A DNA stretch of 64,000 nt from Eleginops maclovinus (taxonomy: Eukaryota; Chordata; Actinopteri; Perciformes; Eleginopidae). The translations under genes were made by a program, and so were the position numbers. The notes under the pieces are model-generated. The model was not told the origin of the DNA. It worked only from the letters and a program-made list of their open reading frames with translations, and did not search any database. Each line of letters begins with the position of its first letter. Position 1 is the stretch's first letter. This document shows, piece by piece, positions 46,875 through 59,062 of the stretch. The stretch is from assembly GCF_036324505.1 (NCBI RefSeq), contig NC_086350.1:16489532-16553531 (forward strand), read 5' to 3'.

Positions 46875-49800
46875 TGTGAAGAGGAGAGACACAAGCTCTG
46901 ATAAAGCAATACAGAGTGGCTTTAAACGTAAGGGGTTCTGTACCACAAGGGAATTTGTGTGGCTCAATACAACTGTTGATAAGCACTAATACAGAATCAC
47001 TACAGAAACCAACAAGAGCTGTTTAAAGTGAATGCTGTTATTGCCATGACGACTTGGCCAGCATTGTTTAGTATTTTTTAAGTAGATTTATAGTGAGCAA
47101 CACATTTTCTCAAGGGCCCCTAAATAAACGTTTATAATTGGACCAGGCTCTTGATTATGGTATAATACTGAAAAGCAAAGGATCTAAATAAAAGATAATA
47201 TGACGATACTTTATTTTACAGAAAAGCTAAATAGTTGATGTTGTTGTGTTCTCCTCTTCCAGAAGAGGAAATTAGGCTTTAAATTCTACTCTGCTTGGTC
47301 TGCTGTCCTAAGTCTTATTTATTAAACTGTATAGCAATTTTCTACCTAGTCAAATGTGTTATATAAACATACATGTTGCTTTCTGTAAAGAAACAAACAG
47401 AAAAACACAATCACAATTTTGTTTTTATCTGAGTGTAAAACACACGGAACATGACATTGGTGATGATTCTTAACCAAACAATGCAGAGTCAAAATTCCCT
47501 GATCTCCCTAAGGTTTCCTGCAATCCGATATTGCGTCCAACCATAATTAGGCAGGATAAGAGAAAGCCCTCTCTGATTATCTCTTTAGAGTGTTTGGGCT
47601 CAGAGGTTTTAATTGTGCTTGACTGACAGGACCTTGGTGCCCTCTCACAAGCATTTCATCATCAAAGAGTCCCCACAACGCCACGGCACAAAAAGCAACC
47701 CATAATCTCAACATACCTCTCCATTTTCTGGATGCTGTCTCTGCAAGGTTCTGGATCTTTTATACTTATCCATGTAGAAAGCTTGGTATACCTCATTGCA
47801 AGGTTACACAAGTAGATCATTATGTTCAGCATGTTGTCTGTAAGTAATACCCTGAGTGTGTATATTTGTAAACACACAGCTTGAGTGTACACAGAAAGGA
47901 AACACTTGTAAAGTATACTGCTCCGGCCTATCAAGTGAGGACACACTCTCACCTGCATACTTGAATAACATTTTGGATTACAATACTTAGCCCTCAAAAC
48001 TTTAAATTGTTAAGATACATTTAAAAAGAATGCCTATTGCATTTGATCCTTGTAAGAAGAGAGAACAGCACGAGCAAGGACATTGCAGTGCCACACATGT
48101 GGTGAATGCTGTGCAATATGTCCTATGAGAGGGAACTTTGTCTTTGCAATATTAAAGCCTGCGAGCAAACCCCCATATTCATACGTATTTAACCTGAGGA
48201 GTAAATAGTGATAAAAGTTCATTCACTGCACCTAATTTCTGAGATCACTGTAACCTATTTTATGTTCTAAACTATCCTTTGTTTGATAGTTAGCTCCCAG
48301 GCTTAGTACAATAATTAAAAGTGATTTATAAAGTACTGCGGAAATGTTTGCATTTTGGGTTTCATTCATAATCTGCATTCATATATATTTAATTATAAAA
48401 AGGAAACTTCATAGCCTTATTACATTTCTACAATTTGGTTAAAGAGTGAGTACTTTTCAAACATAACGATACACTTGTGAAGGAAATCCATTCAGATTTC
48501 AGGTTCCTTCTGTAACATTTGTGATATTGAATCCTAAAAATCCTGCTTGAAGGTTAATGCGTTTCGTCTATGTATGTGTTACTTTCATGTGCTTGCTGAT
48601 TTACTGTATTGTCTAACATTGTGTAGCGGCTATAACCTTGGGTATGAAGTCTACTGAATTTTGCTCTGCTCTCTTTTTAACACCATCCATCGCCATGGGT
48701 TCAACAAGGATGGTGTTGAACTGAATAAATCACTTTGCATATGCATCCTCAGTGAGCTGTACAGTGTTGACATAATGTACATAATACAAAAAGTGCCTGG
48801 AATATTACAGAGCTCTCTCATGTGGAGCACCAAGAAAATTGCCTTAGGTAGAGGTAGATTCCTTTTCTCTTTGAGATGCGAAAGGTTTGCTTGAACATGT
48901 TGGTTTTTCAGAATTCAAGATTTGTAGGTAGTTATATAAATTATGTAAAATTGTATTTGACAACAAAAAATCCACTGCTTTACTCACACTGTCATATTTG
49001 TTCATCGTAGAATACTGTGTATGTGTGTATTTGACTACAGGCATGTTAACATTCATGTACAGTATATGCCCATGCTACAGCACATTGGAGAGAGATAACA
49101 AACCTGCTGTGAATCCAGAGAAAATGCCTATCAAGGTTTAGAAGACACTATACTACTTTAAATATCAAATGTTCCTAAATTTAAATGTATCGGTTCAGTA
49201 CAGGACAAGTCAAGATTTCTGGAATTACTTTAACAATTCAAACAAAAGGTCATACTTTTAACCCATCATTTTAACCCATTAGCCGTTGTCTTTTACTTTA
49301 GCATAAAAGTGACTTGCACACTGTTGTGAATTGAATCAGATTGTTGTGATTTTAGTCACTGAACCAGTAAACACACTGGCAACAGAACAGAGCATTGTTG
49401 ACAAGTGCAAATGAACTGTCAAAGCCGTTTCTTTTTTTTGGATCTCATACCAACCTAGACCAAGCACTATACCTGTGTTTGAGTCATAGTGCCAAAATCC
49501 TTAAATGGACCACCCATCCTCTGAACTCTGACACATTCTCACAGAGAGGGATTGCATGGACTGTTTTCCTCCTAAAACCAAAATTAGTTATCATTGTATT
49601 AAGAAAATGGTAACTCTTACATCATAAGTACCTTTGATTAAACCAAGTTACAGTTTATTTATGTGAAAATTATCATATGAGCATTTAAAAAACATTCATT
49701 AGCACCTAGCAGTTGTCCCTGCAGGAATTGTATTTAAGTAGAGCTGTAACCATAGTGGATGATTTTCCATTTTGAAAGAAAAATGTAGGACTTGAGCCCT

Positions 49801-50845
49801 TAAATACATTTATTGATCATTCAAATACGTCCCCCCTCTATAAAAGCACTGTCATTAATTACATTTTAGTTAACCTGTTTTAATGACCTACATTTGGATC
49901 ATCTATTTATGTAAAGTAGCTGACCACAGAACCATAGTTTATCAGAGTTACTATTTGCTTATCAAGTATCTAATTAAAACAGGAAGTAATCCCCTTGCGG
50001 CCTTTGAAATTGAAAAACAACCCCAGAGAAGCTTGGTCGCTCGGAGGCACAATAATGTATCACCAAATGTTTGTAAGCCAATACTTCCATTAATTCTCAC
50101 AGCAGCATTAACATCTCCCTTGCTGACTTAAGCAGAAATGCATTAGTCCCTGGCAGGATGAATTCTCAGTGACTTTATGTATCTTTTTCCCCTCGTTCAC
50201 TTTGATCGGCTGTGTGTGCATTTACATAGTAAGCGTTTGTGATTATGTGAGTAATGTGAACTTTAGTGTTGGTGCCCAGAGAGAACTCCTGACAATAACA
50301 GAAAGCAATGAAAGACAAAAAAAAGGGGGGTATCTCAAGGTGGGGCTGGCCTTGGTTTACAATAAGTGACTTGACAATACCTTAATGCTACCTTGGGGGC
50401 TAGGGTAACAAACATGGAGAGGGTGTTATGCAAAGTCACTAGAGCATAGCCCTGTATTACAGGTCGGATTAGATAACTGTGGTGCTTCAGTTGACTGGCA
50501 GTTTCAATTTGCTCGACCGTATTGCAGACGAGAGCTGTCTCAAGAATAAGGGTGTGGAGCAGGTGAGAAGTGACTACATTTGGCCAAACATTGCGATGAT
50601 GCTCATTATGCACTGCAGCTGGTGAAGAGAGGTTGAAAGCCATAAAACAATATTGAAAAAAGACACAATTTCATTATCGTTTTAAATAATAATCATTATG
50701 CAGTTTCTTGGAACGATATTAGTGCGTATAACCCTAATGCTTCTAAGGCATTATGCATGCTGCTCGGGTAGTCACTGGCTTGATGCCAGTTTTTACTTTC
50801 AGTAAACACACTGGCATGTAATGACATGGATTAAATAGATTCCTA
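46875..50845. other. No gene recognised
   Basis: AT-rich sequence without a supportable gene or element. The segment at about 49970-50165 is of more balanced composition and is a candidate conserved non-coding element. Open frames such as 47662-47997 and 50335-50643 on the minus strand resemble nothing I know. Confidence 0.4.
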
Positions 50846-50859
50846 AAAAGCAAAATGTT

Positions 50860-51479
50860 TTTACCTCCCTGATCGCTAGACGACTGATCCTTCTCTCCTG
50901 GAAGGACCAAGCACCTCCCAACTTTACAAGATGGATTAGAGACACTATGCACTTCCTTAAACTTGAGAAAATCAGATACACACTGAAAGGCTCTTTGCAG
51001 AAGTTTATACAGATTTGGACCCCCTTCTTAGATTATTATGACAGTCTTCAAGTACCACTAAACCAGGACGAGTAGGGTCCCCCCCCCCCCTCCCCTTTCT
51101 TTCTTTCAATTACTCTTTATTTACTTTTTTATTTATTTGTTTTATTTTTCCATTGTTTTTATTTGATTTCCTTTACTTCTTTATAGACTGATATATGTTG
51201 TTATCCTTGTACATTGAATTATATCATATGTAACGGCACTTTTCCTATATACTTGGTGTGACAAATATATTGAACAATTATTCTTATTAAATCTGAACTC
51301 GAGGGGACAGCTGGGATTGCTGGGGAGGGTTGATTGGGTGGGATTGGGAGGGATGGGCAAGGGAAATTGGAATTCAGCTGGACATTGCAGCCATTTTATG
51401 TTTGTGTACATTTCTGACCAATGTGTGCTGCTAACAAAGTGCAATATAACTTGAAAATTCAAATAAAAATTGTTAAAAG
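50860..51479 (+). mobile_element. L1 LINE, 5'-truncated, 14-bp duplication
   Basis: A 620-bp 3' end of an L1-type LINE flanked by AAAAGCAAAATGTT on both sides (50846-50859 and 51480-51493). It contains the last 68 codons of ORF2, a stop at 51073-51075, a 3' UTR with a C run and a T-rich stretch, and an A-rich end (AATAAAAATTG). The long target duplication, 5' truncation and A-rich terminus are the hallmarks of target-primed reverse transcription. The family looks like fish L1. Confidence 0.9.
50872..51075 (+). pseudogene. L1 ORF2 C-terminal fragment
   Basis: The last 68 codons of an L1 ORF2. The frame reads ARRLILLSWK, then PPNFTRWIRD, then FLKLEKIRYTL, then IWTPFLDYYD before the stop. This is the conserved C-terminal segment following the RT in fish L1 elements, where RRLILL-W and LEKIRY are strong landmarks. 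It has no start codon of its own, so it is not expressed as a protein. No internal stop or frameshift is visible in this fragment. Confidence 0.88.
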
Positions 51480-51493
51480 AAAAGCAAAATGTT

Positions 51494-54400
51494 AATTTTG
51501 AATAACAAATATGTTGCCTGCTACTGGACAATGTTACTGTGTTGTTTTGCTAGATGAATGTGCCGTCCTTAAGGGAAATGAGTTGGAATAAATACAGTAT
51601 TTAAATGCATGCCCACACTAAACAATGAAGAGGTAATCACATGATTACAACGTCTGTCTCACCCCCATAAGAGTGATCAAGAGGAGACTTGAAGGTGTCC
51701 TTACAGGAGATTGGGAAGGGAGGGGAAACATTTGCCTCTTGACCAATACCTTTGGTTTTAGGAATATAAAGCAGCACAGCACAACAACGGACTGAGTGGT
51801 ACATCTGCAATCTTTCTGGATTGTGTTGTTACTTCTTCGAACATTATGAGCACTAAATTAATCAGCCAAACATTCCACACTTGTGCTATATCTGAGCTAT
51901 GAGGACGGCAGCATGGCATGGGATTCCATAGAGGATAAAGCCAACTGACTCTGGTGTCTTAACACATATTGGATCTATTGACATTGAATTTTTTTCACTT
52001 ATTTATGTTCCCTTACAGGACAAAGTGTAACAACCTTGTGAGAGTCATTATCAGGTCACATTTTATTTGTTCAATATATAACAAACAAATGCAAAGCTTG
52101 TGACATTACAATTAGCCTCAGCTGTGTTTAAGAACACATTAGCACCCTAAACATGGTAAATATTACAGAATGCTTGCCTTGTGATTATTTAACTCAGCAC
52201 AAAAGAGGAAATAGTTTTGCTGTAGATAGTTCAAGTCAAGTTTTACTAATCTCCTACTGAGAAAGGAAGTGTCTTGCAATCTGTTCAGTCAAAAATAATA
52301 GTCTTTGTAAGGAGAGCAATTGCTAGGTTTTCCAGTAAAACATCTACAAACATTTCTACACTGTCCAAAATAATGTATGAATTTCTGAAAAAAAGATTTT
52401 GGCACACAGAGTCAACAGTCAACAATTTGATTGTAGACCTGTGTTTGCTCTGGTAAAAGCAGTATAGGCAGTGAATACCACATATACTCCTTTCAATAAT
52501 AGTAATTACCTATGTTAGAGCATTATAGTAGAAATGTAAATGATACAGCCACACTGCACTGCAGCTTATTTCTCCAGGCACTGCCTGAGGTGTTGTCCAG
52601 TCATTTAAAAGATTCCAGGAAAAAAAGCACTGGTAACTAAAGAGATCATTATGGATAGATACAGGGTAAAAGGTCTGTTGGTGCCCAGGGCATGCCCTGT
52701 GGCAAAGACTGGATATAATTGTCGTGTTCTGAATTGAGAAATCTAAACTTTGACAGACTTGTGTATGTGAGATGAACACAGGTGAGTGAAAAAAAAACAC
52801 CAAGAGAAAAAATAGTGAAGGTCTAGGCAGGGCATCAGAGTTAAGTGTGGTGAACCCCAGAAAAAGATATACCTATAGCGAAAGATGACATGTAAACTGG
52901 ACATTGGTTTATTGATATGGTCTGCAAAGAAGCCATGAAACGTCATGTAGGCAACAAGCAACACATCATGACAGGATTGAGGCTATACAGATCTGAATGT
53001 TTTGTTGAAAGTCACCCTAATCGCATTTGAAGCACTCAATTATACAGTGATGCTTGATATTGTGGGAGACATGGCTAAGGCTAATCATTAGCGAGCTGAA
53101 TGTGGGCCAGAGGATAACACATGTCAAGACATGTAGAATCCCAATAGGCATGCATTATACAGCCATCTGTATCTGTACATCAATCTAATGGAATGACATA
53201 CAGGACGTCTGCGAAGGAGACATTTAATGCCTTGTCAAAACATTACCCCTGTGACTATCCTCCCTAACTTTGACAGACTACCTTGTCAAGGCATGGAGCG
53301 TTTTATGTCTCCCATCTGCCTCGTCCTGCTGACAGGCGACTGAGTCAGATGGTCTGGCCAGAGAATGGATGCATAGCGCTAGACTCAAACACACACATTC
53401 ACTGACTCATTTACCTTTTATTTGTTCCCTTGCACAATTCACAGCTGATGTGATATATCACTTTTGTTCGTTATCAATCTCTTTACTTCCAAATTCTGTC
53501 ATGAAACCATGATTGTAGGGCTATGGTCACAGTCGTGATCAATTCAAAGCTTCAAGAGGCATGACAAATTAGTTTGGCTTCATATAAAAGGAGAACTATG
53601 AGACAATTTGTTTTCTATAGCTGCTAAGCTATAAACACATCATGATCTGTGCTCTGGAATTTTTTTCAGCATGCCTTAATATAATATTAAAATGTGCGTT
53701 GAGAGAGTTATTGGTTACAGTACTCACTCGTCTTGACTGCAGGCCGTTTAAATCTGCAAATACTGTGAAAAATCTGTGAGCGCAATTATATGTCATAATG
53801 TGTGTCTAATGGTGACTCTCCTATGACCTTCGATTCTGGTCTTGACCAACTCCTGAAGGAAATATCCAACAAGAACCTAAAAAACATGTGGGTGTTTCAT
53901 TGAATCACTGCCTTTTTGCATTGTCATTCAAAATGTTATAGGGAATTGTCAATAACTCAAAATGTGAGTTTAGCTTCAAAAAGGTATCGGAAATGATCCT
54001 TTCCATAAGGAACACAATGTCATTCCCACTTCCTTTATAGATTGCAATGTACATGAAGTGTTCAAAATAGTAATATCCAAGTTTTAATTCCTCATAAAAG
54101 TACAGTACTTGATTAAATGTACTTATTAGTGGCAGGATGCACCCCCCTCAACCCCGCCATGTTTGTATGGCTGCACTGACAGACTGAATTATTGTCAAAG
54201 ACAGATATCATAATCTATCTTAATTAATCCATTGTAATGGCACTACCAACACTCAGAAACACTCTACATATTGGAGTTACCCCTCATTTTCCTATTTTTA
54301 GCCATGCCTGTCAATACTTTTCAGTGTTTAAGATTAGGGGTGAAAGCAATGGCCTCTGTGTCACATCTCTGAACAAACAAACACAGTTCAAGCAATTAAC

Positions 54401-57400
54401 CCTGTTGTGTGTGGATTTGCTTCCTGGGTTAGTTTTTGTTGACATTTGTAAGTTTCACCTCTTGGATTAAATAATGTGGCAGGGTCCCAACTGAGGGGTG
54501 ACAATTTCGAACAAACCTCTGGGAACAATAAAAGGACATACAAATAAACACACTACACATTTTGATTGATAATCGCAATAATTGATTGTGTTTTTCAGAG
54601 GGTCAACATAACCCCTGCCCTACAATTATCAAGTTGACATTACTGTGTTATGGTCTAAATGCAATATTAGTATTCAGTGTTACTTCTAATAAAACCCTTT
54701 TTCTCCCTCTTTAGGTTTGTTGGTCATTTTATATTAGCTGAAAACCTTTTTGTTTGACATTGTTCATGCTGCAAGTAAAAGCAAAACAAATCTATAGTGT
54801 CTTCTAATGATCTAGATCTGAAGTTTATTAATTTTCATGAAGGCAAATATCTAAAAAAATATATAAAAGAAGGAGGTCACAAATCTCTTTTATGGTCATA
54901 ACTGACGTGTGCTAATTTATTATTTTACAAAAAATGAAAGTGTATTTAAATTGGGTGTCAATAGACAAGGACTGTACGTTTTTAAAGGACATTGGGAGAG
55001 TGCAAAGTATGATTGAACATACTATTAGTAATGTCCCGGCGCTAACACTGCTGGGTTGAAGTTATTATTATATTAATATCTATTTCATTAAAAAAAATTG
55101 CAATTTTTAATTAAAAAAAATCAGATTGAATTTACTACTGAAGTGTATTGACCTGCATTATAATGTGTTATTACAGTGGTTCAGACTACAATCCTATCTT
55201 AAGGTCCACTAAGCAAAGGGGATCTTTTAAAACATTTATATGCAAAAGTCACACACTACAGCTAAAGTGCGTTTAAAATATCATAGTATTGGATGGATTG
55301 GCGTGAAATTTAGACATTTATGCCGTCACACCGGGTAAATTGTAATACTTTTTTTTCTGAAAAAAAGGATGATAGTGATCATGATGATTATTATGTTCAG
55401 TGGGATACCACAGGAGTACCTGGTATAAGATGAACGCCTCCACTATAAAATACACTGTAATTGTATATATTAGTATTGCAGCTGAACCACTTCAGGAGGA
55501 TAGAAGATTTAGTTACGAAATTGCGAAAATAGCAGGCCTTAACGGGGCTTGTCACAGGTAATATTTTGTTTAAAAGTAAGTTTAAAATATAATTTGATTT
55601 TTAGTGCTGAATGCCTGGCTCTCTATGGTAAGTAGGAGATAATGCCACAGACACATGGGAAGGCTGAAGGACAGGAGCTCTCAGGACTGTCAACCTCCGA
55701 GCACAGGCGGGTCCACAGAGATGATGAGCTAATGCAATCTCTCTCCTTGCTGTCCTCTGCCTCTGATCCTTTCCTCATCCTTCCCCACACTTCACTCGCC
55801 TCCCTTATTTCCTTTCCTCTGTGTCTTATCCTCCTCATTCACTCCTATCTCTTTCTCCATACCTTTGTTTTTTTCCATAAGCCTTTCTCTTTCACCTTCT
55901 TATCCTCCTCCTTCTGTATCTGTCCTGTCTCCTCACCATCAGCTTTGTATTGTAGTTGCCAGGAAATGAGAAAGGCACTCAATTACTGTGCTCATTGAAT
56001 CATTAATGTCAAGGTTGTTGTGTGGTCTGATGGCCAACAGGCAACCACTAACACACAGTGTGCTTAGCAGCAAATCTTCTGCTATATGTCCCAACAAGAC
56101 AGACACGGTTTGATATGAGTCTCACTGATAACAAAGGCTTGGATGGAAATCATGGCGGACAAAATGATAAGAGCGGTATTAATGATGGACCTGGCTGGCC
56201 CTGTATACACAATGATAGCATGATTTCGGCTCCTAACAGCAGCAATAGGAACATATCAGATGAGAGAATGGTCTGGCCGAGAGACTCATTTCAATGTAAC
56301 CTTGTAAACCTGCCCTTCTGTGGACATGACAGAGCTTTTATACTACTTAAACACACAGGGAGGATTATCTGATGATCACATGAGGTGGTGTGTGTACAAG
56401 GAGCTGGTGCTCTGACAACATGTATTGCAGTTATCAAGGGGAAAAAGGTGAATGCAATATAACTTTCATGGGGTAAAAATGTAGAGCTTTATTGACTGTA
56501 TGCATGGTGGGATATTCTCCGACTTGTTCATTTTAAACTAATTATTTGTGATTTAGTGTGAATGAAATTGCATTGTTTGCTAAAAACACACAACATGAGT
56601 TGAATTAATGTATTTTTAGGTGATAGGTTGTGGTCATAGAATCAAATCCAAGGTAACTTTCAGTCTATATGTGACTAAGTTGTTCCCACTCTCACAAATG
56701 TAATTCTTTACAGTTTTTCCTGGACACATCAGACCATTATGCATTATTTGCAGATCAGTAGCGAGCAAATCATACTATTTTTATAACTGATTTACAGTGC
56801 GTTTCCTCAAATATTCTCTTTAAATGTGTCATTGTTAATATTGTATACCACAAAAAATCAAAGTGACTGCCTTGATCTTATGTTAAGGCGATGTTCATAG
56901 GGCATACCCTAAGAAACTCATCAGCGACTCTGCAGTTCCACTCAGATCAGAACAGAGAGTTTTTGCTTCCCAGAAGGCAGTTGTTTTCAGCAAAAGACTG
57001 TGTTTGATGTAGCTATTTGTGTGTTTGATGTAGATATTTTCAGAGACATACCCCACTTAGGTAGAAAGTGTCAACATATTTTTTATCCACTCTTCTACTG
57101 CACCACGTCCAGTTTTGCTGTATTTAATGGGATGTTGTAATGCTGCCCTAAACATAGTACATACTTTTTTTGCTCTTTCTGTAAATATCCTTCTTCCAGG
57201 TATTAACTCGTATAAGGATGTGATTCTTTTTATGTCAGTTGCATTTGGCAAACCCTCACAAAAATATAGTGCACGGTGTGCTCACATGAGATTATGAACC
57301 ACCTGTGCCAACAGAGAGCATTTCCATTTCAGTAATAGTGAACAGTCTTTATACGTATATGTTGGCTGTCAACACTCTTGCTTATCACTATTGTAACGTA

Positions 57401-57749
57401 GGCACACTGTCAGTTATTTGGATCATCTCCAAGCTCTGATTTTTTCCGCCCACAGATATAAGGAGAGGATAACTGGGCCGGGTCTGCCCCTTTGTCTTCA
57501 TTAATCTCTTGCTTCAAGATCTGCGGTCAGCCCAAAACCTACTTTTATTTACTCTGTGTAGAGTTAACTTACTGTGGGGTGCTAGAATAAGAAGTTTCTT
57601 CCATACACCCAACCCCCTAACCTGCGATTTCTGTTGTTGTGTAAATTATTTGACACATTAGTATCCATCATAGGTTGACATTTGTCGCCAAGATCTCACC
57701 AAGTGTTAGAAAGTGTCTCTGAAAGAGACTGACAGTCATATCATTTATA
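51494..57749. other. No gene recognised
   Basis: AT-rich DNA. A pyrimidine-rich CT/TCC segment at about 55735-55930 gives rise to a spurious open frame. A/T runs occur near 55088-55125. The segment at about 53180-53400 and that at about 56140-56370 have balanced composition. The frame in the latter (56058-56372) matches no family known to me. No element ends were recognised. Confidence 0.4.
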
Positions 57750-57900
57750 TAAGAAGAAGAAGAAGAAGAAGAAGAAGACATACTTTATTAATCCCTTACA
57801 GGGAAATTGCTTTCTCTACTCTGTTGTGTTGACACACATTAAACACACAGAGGATATACATGCACAAACACAGAGGAAATACATGCACACATATATCTTA
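57750..57900 (-). repeat. LINE-tail-like fragment with (TTC)n
   Basis: On the minus strand the sequence reads GCAATTTCCCTGTAAGGG, then ATTAATAAAGTATG, then about nine TTC units. A GGGATTAATAAAGTAT block followed by a short tandem repeat is a common 3' end of truncated LINE or SINE copies in fishes. The coding part is absent, the 5' side is approximate, and the family is not assigned. Confidence 0.5.
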
Positions 57901-58887
57901 AAAGAGTAAGCCTTGTAGGGAAGCCTTTGCACGATTGGTTGTGCGCTCACGGTAATGTTGTCCAACAATACTCATGGGAATCATTCCTCAAAAACAGATC
58001 AAATTTTAAATTCCCGAAATCAAGATGCTTTCAGATCCACAACCAAAGCATGGAATAAAGTAACCCATATTCTTCAGCTAACTAGGTATTCTGAAGCAAT
58101 GATTAAATTGGTGACAAACTGATTACAATTGTTGTCACATAGAGAAGGGACCCCTGCTGTTTGTGTGTGTGAATCATGACCACCCTTAACATAACACTGA
58201 TCTCTCATCGAGAAATACTGGCATAATCCAGCTTGAACAAGGGCAGGACACATTATTACACACTTGCCCCTCATATAAAAAAAAATAGCTTTAGACTTGC
58301 AATGTCTGTCCTGGCCCTTAGATCCAGCTGAGCCCGCCCTATCATTTCTAAAAAGTCAACAGATGGTAGGTCTTTCTCCTTGACTTCCCTCATTTGACAG
58401 AGTGGTCTGCGGTCTGTCTACCTTAGTTATGGGATCAGCCAAACTTCTATTTTTAAAATGTGCCTGAAAACATTGCTTAAGTAATTGGTACTATCATAAT
58501 TTCAGTCTTACTTTCTATGACCTTCCATTCCTCAGTTCAACCCCCCAAGGCCAGTTCTGTAACGCCCCTTAACCCATCCTTACGTACGGCGCAAAGTACA
58601 GGCAAAACAAGACTTTCGTTGTCTTCAGTTTTTGGATCCAGCACGACAACAGTGAAACTGCAACACCGAGTTTGTGTTTCATCCATCGATCGTCTGTCGT
58701 TATCTTATCTGTAGGCTGAATAATTTGGCTAATGAATTTTGACGACAACAGATATCTCCATGGCATCTTGTCTATCAGAGTCTCTGGTGAAAGGAAACAT
58801 TTAATCATTTCCTGTATACCGGTAGTTGAATTGAAAAAAACATACAGACATATGTTATGACCCATTTCTCTGTAAAAAGGGTCGCGC
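57901..58887. other. No gene recognised
   Basis: No protein family recognised on either strand. The overlapping frames at 58517-58714 (+) and 58569-58889 (-) share no resemblance to known domains. I could not decide whether part of this stretch belongs to the GC-rich repeat-like segment that follows. Confidence 0.4.
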
Positions 58888-59062
58888 ACACCCCGCGCAA
58901 AAAAATATAAATAGCAGACTGCAAATCTGCGCGGCGCTTGCGGAGCACTTGCACACTGCTCTCACGTCTGGTGTAGCCACTTTCATTGATTACAATGGAA
59001 TCTATTGTTGCAACGTGCCCTCAACATGCGCTGCGCTTCAGTTGCGCGTCCAGTGTAGCCAC
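58888..59062. repeat. CpG-rich repeat-like segment
   Basis: A GC- and CpG-rich island of about 175 bases in AT-rich surroundings, with many GCGC words. The 16-base word CGTCTGGTGTAGCCAC at 58965-58980 recurs with two changes as CGTCCAGTGTAGCCAC at 59047-59062. The composition and the short direct repeats suggest a fragment of a non-autonomous DNA transposon, but I cannot define ends, inverted repeats or a target duplication. Confidence 0.4.

Noticed and set aside
56058..56372. 104-residue open frame as a host exon
   Set aside because: No recognisable domain, no clear splice sites, and composition like its non-coding surroundings.
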